Below, piece after piece: positions 58,451 through 64,000 of a stretch of DNA of 64,000 nt (positions are counted from its first letter, which is position 1; each line of letters starts with the position of its first letter). A program made the translations under genes and the position numbers. The DNA is from Pseudomonas koreensis (GTDB taxonomy: Bacteria; Pseudomonadota; Gammaproteobacteria; Pseudomonadales; Pseudomonadaceae): contig NZ_JAAQYM010000004.1 of the NCBI RefSeq assembly GCF_012986595.1, forward strand, positions 434,001 through 498,000, given 5' to 3'. The notes beneath the pieces were generated by a model. That model saw only the letters and a program-made list of their open reading frames with translations. It was not told the DNA's origin and did no database searches.

Positions 58451-59671
58451 ATGCAAATCATCGACAAGCTCAGCATTCTCGCCGACGCCGCCAAGTACGA
58501 CGCCTCCTGCGCCAGCAGCGGCGCGCCCAAGCGCAGCTCCGAGGGCAAGAGCGGGCTGGGCTCGACCGATGGCATGGGCATTTGCCACAGCTACACGCCG
58601 GACGGGCGCTGTGTGTCGCTGCTGAAAATCCTGCTGACCAATTTCTGTCTTTACGATTGCCAATACTGCGTCAACCGCCGCTCCAGCGATGTGCCGCGCG
58701 CGCGGTTCACCCCCGAGGAAGTGGTCACACTGACCCTGGATTTCTACCGGCGCAACTGCGTCAGCGGGCTGTTTCTCAGCTCGGGGATCATTCGCTCGGC
58801 GGACTACACCATGGAGCAACTGGTGCGGGTGGCGAAGCTGCTGCGCGAAGAGCACGAGTTTCGCGGCTATATCCACCTCAAGACCATTCCCGAAGCGGAT
58901 CCGGCGCTGATCGAGGAGGCCGGGCGCTACGCCGATCGCCTCAGCGTCAACATCGAGCTGCCCACCGACGCCAGCCTGCAAACCCTGGCGCCGGAAAAAC
59001 AGATCGGTTCGATCAAACAGGCGATGAACACCATCTACACCGGCGTGCAAACGGTGCTCAACGAACCGCGTTCGGCGAAGTTCGCCCCGGCCGGGCAGAG
59101 TACGCAAATGATCGTCGGCGCCGATGACACCGACGACAGCACTATCCTGCACAGCGCTCAGTCGCTGTATGGCAACTACCGCTTGCGGCGCGTTTACTAC
59201 TCGGCCTTCAGCCCGATCCCTGACAGCCCGAAAAGCGTACCGTTGGCCGCGCCGCCGCTGATGCGAGAACACCGTTTGTATCAGGCCGATTTTCTCTTGC
59301 GCAGCTATGGCTACAGCGCCGACGAGTTGCTCAAGGGGCCGGGTAACCTGGCGCTGGACATCGACCCGAAGCTGGCCTGGGCGCTGCAGAATCGCGAAGT
59401 GTTTCCGCTGGATCTGAATCGCGCCGAACCGGCGCTGATCGCGCGCATCCCGGGCATCGGCCTGCGCACCACCGAACGTCTGGTGCAATTGCGCCAGCAA
59501 CGGCGCATCCGCTATGAAGACGTGGCGCGCATGCGCTGCGTTCTGGCCAAGGCCAAGCCGTTCATCATCACCAGCGACTACCACCCGCAACAGGCCGAAG
59601 TCACCAGTCACATGCTCTATCAGCAACTGCGCGACCGGCCGCAGCCGCAGCAGATGGGGTTGTGGGGATGA
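58451..59671 (+). CDS. Putative DNA modification/repair radical SAM protein
   Basis: The 406-residue enzyme has the radical-SAM cluster motif CLYDCQYC (Cys-x3-Cys-x2-Cys) near residue 70, the following GLFLSSGI-type glycine region, and a C-terminal helix-hairpin-helix DNA-binding segment (ALIARIPGIGLRTTERLVQL) near residue 335. This is the family annotated as a putative DNA modification/repair radical SAM protein. The reaction is unknown. It overlaps the next gene (DUF4130/TIGR03915) as ATGA and is preceded by a LexA-type operator, so a coupled SOS-induced repair unit is likely. Confidence 0.9.
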   Translation: MQIIDKLSILADAAKYDASCASSGAPKRSSEGKSGLGSTDGMGICHSYTPDGRCVSLLKILLTNFCLYDCQYCVNRRSSDVPRARFTPEEVVTLTLDFYRRNCVSGLFLSSGIIRSADYTMEQLVRVAKLLREEHEFRGYIHLKTIPEADPALIEEAGRYADRLSVNIELPTDASLQTLAPEKQIGSIKQAMNTIYTGVQTVLNEPRSAKFAPAGQSTQMIVGADDTDDSTILHSAQSLYGNYRLRRVYYSAFSPIPDSPKSVPLAAPPLMREHRLYQADFLLRSYGYSADELLKGPGNLALDIDPKLAWALQNREVFPLDLNRAEPALIARIPGIGLRTTERLVQLRQQRRIRYEDVARMRCVLAKAKPFIITSDYHPQQAEVTSHMLYQQLRDRPQPQQMGLWG

Positions 59672-60636
59672 TCAATCTCGATTGCGATGACCTGTTCGAC
59701 ACCTGGCGGCAACAGGCGCGCTGGTTGCTCAGCCATGAGATCGATCCGAGTCTGGTGAGCTGGGCGTCGGAAGGCGTGAGTGATCTGTTTGCCAGTGACG
59801 TGCAGGTGCCTGAAGGCCAAGGGCCGTTTCAGGCGCGCATCCCGCGTGCACTGCTCGACACCCTCGAGCAAGCCGCGCGATACCGTGGCGACCAGCGCTG
59901 GAGCCTGTTGTACGAAGTGCTGTGGCGCGTGAGTCACGGTGACCGCACGGCGATGATGGCCGGCGATAAACTGGGCAGCGAGCTGCAGCGGCGGATCAAG
60001 CAGGTGCAGCGCGAAGCTCACCATTTGCATGCGTTCGTGCGCTTCATCAAACGCCCGCAGGATCAGCCAGGCCCGCAATACGTGGCGTGGCATGAACCGG
60101 CTCACGACATCCTGCACAGTGCCAGCGAGCATTTCGTCGGGCGCATGGGCCGGCATCGCTGGTTGATCGCCACGCCGCGCGATGGCGTGTATTACGACGG
60201 CGAACAACTGCTCCATCAGCGCCAATGCCCGGTGGAATGGCAGCAGTTGGCGCAAAACGTCGACGATCCCCATGGCGATCTGTGGCTGACCTATTACAGC
60301 CACATCTTCAACCCGGCGCGGTTGAACGAGAAGGTCATGCAGGGGCATCTGCCGGCGCGGTTCTGGAAGAACCTGCCAGAAGGCGAGCTGATTCCCGGAT
60401 TGATCACCCAGGCGCGGATGGGCAAACAACAGAATGGGCAGGCCAGCGGGATTGCCGGGCGGGCCGGCAAGCGGATTGCCTTGAAGCAGGATGAGCCTGA
60501 GCAGGTTGTTCAGCGGGTTGCCGAAGCCATCAACAGACCAAAACCGGCAAAGGTTACACCGGAGACTTTCGCCGCCAGCCAGGAACCTTTCGGGCTCGAC
60601 AACCAGCCTTTGGCCGCATTGGCGAGCAGGGCGTAG
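59668..60636 (+). CDS. TIGR03915/DUF4130 DNA-repair partner, apparently truncated
   Basis: The 322-residue protein matches the DUF4130 family that always accompanies the radical-SAM repair protein (AARYRGDQRWSLLYEVLWRV, then HDILHSASEHFVGRMGRHRW and WQQLAQNVDDPHGDLWLTYY), ending at about residue 250 with MQGHLPARFWKNLPEGELI. In many pseudomonads this is fused to a C-terminal UdgX-type uracil-DNA glycosylase; here only about 70 low-complexity residues follow, the last 42 being read antisense through the end of lysE. The domain therefore seems lost. The start overlaps the upstream stop. Confidence 0.82.
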   Translation: MINLDCDDLFDTWRQQARWLLSHEIDPSLVSWASEGVSDLFASDVQVPEGQGPFQARIPRALLDTLEQAARYRGDQRWSLLYEVLWRVSHGDRTAMMAGDKLGSELQRRIKQVQREAHHLHAFVRFIKRPQDQPGPQYVAWHEPAHDILHSASEHFVGRMGRHRWLIATPRDGVYYDGEQLLHQRQCPVEWQQLAQNVDDPHGDLWLTYYSHIFNPARLNEKVMQGHLPARFWKNLPEGELIPGLITQARMGKQQNGQASGIAGRAGKRIALKQDEPEQVVQRVAEAINRPKPAKVTPETFAASQEPFGLDNQPLAALASRA

Positions 60637-61118
60637 CTGCCGTGCACCAGAATCACCAGCGCTGCGTAAGAGGCCACCAGTTTGAAGAACTGCGGGTAAA
60701 AAGCCTGTTCAGTGTCAATGAACTGCGGGAACACAGCCAAAAAGAAGAAGATCGCTTTCGGATTGAGAAACTGCAGGGACGCGGCTTCGAGAAAGCGGTA
60801 GCCCGGACGAGAAGGGCGAATCTGCTGCAGGGCACGGAAACGATCTGAATGCCAACTCTTGTAGCCCAAGTACAACAGATAGGCGGCCCCGGCGTATTTC
60901 AGCACGGTAAACGCCTCGGCCGAGGCACTGAGGATCAAGCCGACGCTGGTGGCGCTGAGGGCCGCCACCACGAAAGCCCCCGAGGCGATTCCCAGTATGC
61001 CGGGCACTGCGCCGGTCCAGCCCAGGCGCACGGCGTTGGACAGGGTCAGCACCACGCCCGGGCCGGGGCTCAAAATAGTCAGGGTGGCGAACAGTACAAA
61101 GAGTCCGTAGCTGTGCAT
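60510..61118 (-). CDS. LysE/RhtB-family amino-acid exporter
   Basis: The 202-residue inner-membrane protein has six hydrophobic segments and the family landmarks LTILSPGPGVVLTLSNAVRLG near residue 14 and LNPKAIFFFLAVFPQFI near residue 120. Members export basic or neutral amino acids and homoserine lactone. The start at 61118 opens MHSYGLFVLFATL. It is divergent from a LysR regulator at 61224, the usual genetic arrangement, and its 3' end is overlapped by the DUF4130 gene on the other strand. Confidence 0.9.
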   Translation of the reverse strand: MHSYGLFVLFATLTILSPGPGVVLTLSNAVRLGWTGAVPGILGIASGAFVVAALSATSVGLILSASAEAFTVLKYAGAAYLLYLGYKSWHSDRFRALQQIRPSRPGYRFLEAASLQFLNPKAIFFFLAVFPQFIDTEQAFYPQFFKLVASYAALVILVHGSYALLANAAKGWLSSPKGSWLAAKVSGVTFAGFGLLMASATR

Positions 61119-61223
61119 GATGTTGCTCCGTCGAATCGCGTGTCTGCAGGCGGGCAGATTGGCGTGACGACAAGGCGCTGACAAACGCTTTAAATGCAGT
61201 GCATATGTGACTAAATTAGACCC

Positions 61224-62102
61224 ATGAAAAATTTACTTCCCCCGCTCAACGCCGTTCGCGCCTTTGCTGTGGCTGCTCGTCATCAAAGTTTTAGCCTGGC
61301 GGCCGAAGAGCTGCATGTCAGCCATAGTGCGGTCAGCCGCCACGTCAAACTGCTTGAAGAGCACTTGGGCGTTTTACTGTTTGAACGGCGTGTTCGGCAG
61401 TCGCTGCTGACGCCGGCGGGTGAGCAGTTCTATCAGCAAGTCAGTAGCGGTCTGGCACAGATAGCCGACGCCGCTGCCGAGGTGAAGCGGCAGGCAGCGC
61501 GGCCGACGATCAGGATCAATGTCCGGCCGTCCTTCGCCCTGTTATGGCTGACGCCTCGTTTGACAGACTTTTCGACGCAGCATCCGCACATCGACACCCA
61601 GGTCGTCACACAGACTCAGTCGCCGGACCCGGTCCGCGACGATTTCGACATTGTCATCCGGCGGGGCCGTGACGATTGGGCGCCGTCGCTCGAGGCGCAA
61701 GCGTTGTTCGAGGATGAGTTGGTCATGGTCGCGGCGCCGGCATTGATTGAGCGACTGCCGCTGACCAATCTCGCCGGTCTCAATGCGCACACCTTGCTGA
61801 CTGTCAGGGCGCGGCGGGAAGACTGGCACCACTGGGCCATGCATTTCGGCCAGAGCCAGAGCAGCAGCCAGGTGATCCGCCAGTTTGATTACATGCACCG
61901 GGTGCTGGAAGCGGCCGTGGCGGGCGAGGGCATCGCACTGTGTCCAACCACTTTGCTCGGCACGCATTTGTCGAGTGGTCGCCTGATCTGCCCGTTGCCG
62001 GAGCTGCGCATGCCGCTGCCACGCTATTACTACGGTATTGCCCCGCTAGCGTCGGCGCATACCAAGGTGTTCATTGAGTGGCTACAACAACAGCGCCCAT
62101 GA
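61224..62102 (+). CDS. LysR-family regulator (GcvA-like), probable LysE controller
   Basis: The 292-residue regulator has the N-terminal helix-turn-helix (LNAVRAFAVAARHQSFSLAA, then VSHSAVSRHVKLLEEHLGV) of the GcvA/AmpR branch, and the substrate-binding domain opening INVRPSFALLWLTPRLTDF. It is divergent from the LysE exporter across 105 bp, implying control of export by an amino-acid-like inducer. It ends at a bidirectional terminator shared with the convergent ilvE. Confidence 0.9.
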   Translation: MKNLLPPLNAVRAFAVAARHQSFSLAAEELHVSHSAVSRHVKLLEEHLGVLLFERRVRQSLLTPAGEQFYQQVSSGLAQIADAAAEVKRQAARPTIRINVRPSFALLWLTPRLTDFSTQHPHIDTQVVTQTQSPDPVRDDFDIVIRRGRDDWAPSLEAQALFEDELVMVAAPALIERLPLTNLAGLNAHTLLTVRARREDWHHWAMHFGQSQSSSQVIRQFDYMHRVLEAAVAGEGIALCPTTLLGTHLSSGRLICPLPELRMPLPRYYYGIAPLASAHTKVFIEWLQQQRP

Positions 62103-62138
62103 AAAAGCCCCCCATCGATCACTCGATGGGGGCTTTTG
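62102..62138. terminator. Bidirectional intrinsic terminator between LysR and ilvE
   Basis: AAAAAGCCCCCCATCGA pairs with TCGATGGGGGCTTTT around a four-base loop, giving a strong stem with U-runs in both directions. Confidence 0.9.
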
Positions 62139-62157
62139 TGCATCAGCAGCCGTCAGA

Positions 62158-63177
62158 TCAAACCTTGACGATCCAGCCTGCTGGCGCTTCGATGTCGCCG
62201 GTCTGCACGCCCGTCAGCTCTTTGTAGAGCTTCTGGGTGACCGGGCCGACTTCGGTTTCGCTGTGGAACACGTGCAGGTGGTCGTTGTAGCTGATGCCGC
62301 CGATCGGGGTGATCACGGCAGCGGTGCCGCAGGCGCCGGCTTCCTTGAAGTCCGACAGCTTGTCGATCAGCACGTCGCCTTCAACCACTTCCAGGCCCAG
62401 ACGGGTCTTGGCCAGTTCGATCAGCGACAGGCGGGTGATGCCTGGCAGAACCGACGGCGAGTTCGGCGTGATGAACTTGTTGTCGTGAGTGATCCCGAAG
62501 AAGTTGGCCGAACCGACTTCCTCGATCTTCTTGTGGGTCAGCGGATCCAGGTAGATGGCGTCAGCGAAGTGTGCCTTCTTGGCCTGGGAGCCCGGCATCA
62601 GGCTGGCGGCGTAGTTGCCACCGACCTTGGCCGCACCGGTGCCTTGTGGGGCGGCGCGGTCGAAGCTGGAGATCTGGAAGTTGTGCGGGGTCAGGCCGCC
62701 CTTGAAATAGGCGCCGACCGGGATCGCGAACACCGAGAAGATGAACTCCGGTGCGGTACGCACGCCGATGTTGTCACCCACGCCGATCACGAACGGACGC
62801 AGGTACAGCGCGCCACCGGTGCCGTAAGGCGGGATGAAGCGCTCGTTGGCGCGAACCACGTCTTTGCATGCTTCGATGAACTGCTCGGTGGACACGTGTG
62901 GCATCAGCAGGCGGGCGCAGCTGCGTTGCATGCGCGCGGCGTTCTGGTCCGGACGGAACAGGTTGATCGAGCCGTCCTTGCAACGATAGGCCTTCAGGCC
63001 TTCGAAGCACTGCTGGCCATAGTGAAGGGCAGTCGAGCCTTCGCTGATGTGCAGCACGTTGTCTTCGGTCAGGGTGCCTTTGTCCCACTCGCCATCGCGA
63101 AAGTACGACAGATAGCGTTTGTCGGTCTTGATGTAATCAAAACCCAGCTTGTCCCAATTGATGCTCTCGTTACCCAT
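62158..63177 (-). CDS. ilvE: Branched-chain amino acid aminotransferase
   Basis: The 339-residue class IV aminotransferase interconverts leucine, isoleucine or valine with their 2-oxo acids. The PLP lysine lies in GAAKVGGNYAASL, with ALHYGQQCFEGLKAYR and EEVGSANFFGI as further class IV landmarks, and the length matches the BCAT enzymes of pseudomonads. The start at 63177 opens MGNESINWDKLGFDYIK. It is adjacent to an lpdV-like gene of the branched-chain keto-acid dehydrogenase complex, so both steps of branched-chain amino acid breakdown are close together. Confidence 0.94.
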   Translation of the reverse strand: MGNESINWDKLGFDYIKTDKRYLSYFRDGEWDKGTLTEDNVLHISEGSTALHYGQQCFEGLKAYRCKDGSINLFRPDQNAARMQRSCARLLMPHVSTEQFIEACKDVVRANERFIPPYGTGGALYLRPFVIGVGDNIGVRTAPEFIFSVFAIPVGAYFKGGLTPHNFQISSFDRAAPQGTGAAKVGGNYAASLMPGSQAKKAHFADAIYLDPLTHKKIEEVGSANFFGITHDNKFITPNSPSVLPGITRLSLIELAKTRLGLEVVEGDVLIDKLSDFKEAGACGTAAVITPIGGISYNDHLHVFHSETEVGPVTQKLYKELTGVQTGDIEAPAGWIVKV

Positions 63178-63197
63178 GACACCCTCTATCACTGAAC

Positions 63198-63213
63198 AAC
63201 CGTCGAAACGGTT
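63198..63213. promoter_or_regulatory. Dyad in the ilvE leader
   Basis: AACCGT-CGAA-ACGGTT forms a six-base dyad 20 bp upstream of the ilvE start. The rest of this 304-bp gap (63178-63481) holds an AT-rich promoter region and a REP element. A regulatory role is inferred only from position. Confidence 0.3.
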
Positions 63214-63350
63214 CAAGGCTTCTGACGTTTTTTGGATGGGCACAACAATACTTCATTCTTGAGCGGTTTCGCAGCCCGGACGATGGAGGGATGGCAAAAA
63301 TAGTAGCTTGCTTACTAAACCCCCTTCATTCCTGCCTGTTTCACCTCTTT

Positions 63351-63471
63351 TGTGGCGAGGGAGCTTGCTCCCGCTCCAGTGCGCAGCACTGGTAAAACCG
63401 GACACCGCGGTGCTTCAGGTGCTCAGGGCGCCGCTTCGCAGCCCAGCGGGAGCAAGCTCCCTCGCCACAGG
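63351..63471. repeat. REP palindrome pair, family C, with long centre
   Basis: TGTGGCGAGGGAGCTTGCTC and its inverse GAGCAAGCTCCCTCGCCACA enclose about 80 bp with internal CCGC/GCGG pairing, between ilvE and the lpdV-like gene. Confidence 0.88.
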
Positions 63472-63481
63472 GGTTCAGCGT

Positions 63482-64000
63482 TTACAGGTGCAGCGCATGC
63501 CCCAAAGCACGCAACGCCGCTTCCTGCACCGCTTCACCCAAGGTCGGGTGCGCATGGATGGTGCCGCCGATGTCTTCCAGCCGCGCGCCCATTTCCAGGC
63601 TTTGCGCGAACGCGGTCGACAATTCCGAGACCCCGACACCTACCGCCTGCCAGCCGACAATCACATGATTGTCACGACGCGCGACCACCCGCACGAAGCC
63701 GCTTTTCGATTCCAGGGTCATCGCCCGGCCGTTGGCCGCAAACGGGAAGCTCGAGACGATGCAGTCCAGCCCGGCAGCCTTGGCCTCGTCCGGGGTCTGG
63801 CCGACCACCACCAGCTCCGGGTCGGTGAAGCACACGGCAGCGATGGCGGTCGGGTTGAATTCGCGGGATTTGCCGCTGATCAACTCGGCAACCATTTCGC
63901 CTTGGGCCATGGCACGGTGCGCGAGCATCGGTTCGCCGCTCAGGTCGCCGATGGCGTAGACGTTGCGCATGCTGGTCTGGCAGCGGCTGTCGATCTTGAT
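63482..64000 (-). CDS. lpdV: Dihydrolipoyl dehydrogenase (E3), 3' part
   Basis: The last 172 residues of a pyridine nucleotide-disulfide oxidoreductase are present; the gene starts beyond the window. [20 protein letters not shown] marks the FAD-binding end of the central domain and the C-terminal dimerisation domain contains the active-site base in [16 protein letters not shown]. The sequence resembles the LpdV of the branched-chain keto-acid dehydrogenase (bkd) complex more than the Lpd of pyruvate dehydrogenase, which also fits its neighbour ilvE. The paralogue assignment is tentative. Confidence 0.82.
   Translation of the reverse strand: MKIDSRCQTSMRNVYAIGDLSGEPMLAHRAMAQGEMVAELISGKSREFNPTAIAAVCFTDPELVVVGQTPDEAKAAGLDCIVSSFPFAANGRAMTLESKSGFVRVVARRDNHVIVGWQAVGVGVSELSTAFAQSLEMGARLEDIGGTIHAHPTLGEAVQEAALRALGHALHL

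Noticed and set aside
1..64000. Genomic island or prophage
   Set aside because: No integrase, tRNA attachment site, transposase or phage gene was found, and base composition looks uniform; the window appears to be core and lightly accessory chromosome.

Overview
The window reads as ordinary chromosomal DNA of a fluorescent-group Pseudomonas. Evidence: high GC, dense short operons, a complete hydrogen cyanide synthase operon (hcnABC), a ChiC-type leaderless chitinase, the cysG/tus neighbourhood, ilvE next to an lpdV-like gene, and more than twenty REP-type palindromes of three sequence families between genes. No rRNA, tRNA, integrase, transposase or CRISPR array was seen. The species cannot be fixed from the sequence alone.

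Layout. 1-4.2 kb: end of cysG, a glutathionyl-hydroquinone reductase, and the tusDCBE sulfur relay operon with a coupled trpD2/ybiB gene. 4.2-6.9 kb: small membrane, lipoprotein, acetyltransferase and hemerythrin genes. 6.9-8.9 kb: a putative LexA box followed by an AA10 lytic polysaccharide monooxygenase and the chitinase chiC, both without a signal peptide. 8.9-25.1 kb: nudix hydrolase, ogt, gamma-glutamyltransferase, isochorismatase-like hydrolase, regulators (TetR, AraC, MocR), lipoproteins, a SulP transporter, cytochrome c and a diguanylate cyclase. 25.3-31.3 kb: a secreted protein made of eleven 13-residue repeats, periplasmic chorismate mutase, MATE pump, acyltransferase, YceI, two YXWGXW proteins and a GNAT enzyme. 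A candidate small RNA lies at 31.3-31.4 kb. 31.6-41.7 kb: P1-family peptidase with a polyamine-type binding protein and a LuxR regulator, methyltransferases, a response regulator, phosphatase, SDR/SRPBCC pair and an OmpR-type two-component system. 41.9-43.1 kb: a likely sigma54-driven membrane protein plus a 24-residue membrane microprotein. 43.2-46.4 kb: hcnABC with ANR-like and RsmA/E-like control sites. 46.5-54.7 kb: KefB/C-type antiporter, a LysR/MFS/binding-protein group, a second diguanylate cyclase, an FKBP isomerase and small hypotheticals. 55-64 kb: the dmeRF metal-efflux operon with a G-tract operator, a P450 with a divergent ArsR regulator, a LexA-boxed radical-SAM/DUF4130 DNA-repair pair, a LysE exporter with LysR, ilvE and the end of an lpdV-like gene.

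How genes act together. The LPMO and chitinase probably attack crystalline chitin together; lack of leaders plus a LexA-like box suggests stress- or lysis-linked release, and the chiC ribosome-binding site sits in a hairpin suited to RsmA/E control. hcnABC carries the same kind of translational site. The second LexA-like box controls a radical-SAM/DUF4130 pair whose second gene runs 127 bp antisense into a lysE gene and seems to have lost a C-terminal uracil-DNA-glycosylase domain. The strongest leads for new biology are the leaderless LPMO/chitinase pair, the truncated SOS repair operon, the 13-residue repeat protein, the candidate sRNA at 31.3-31.4 kb and the hairpin-rich element at 54.7-54.9 kb.
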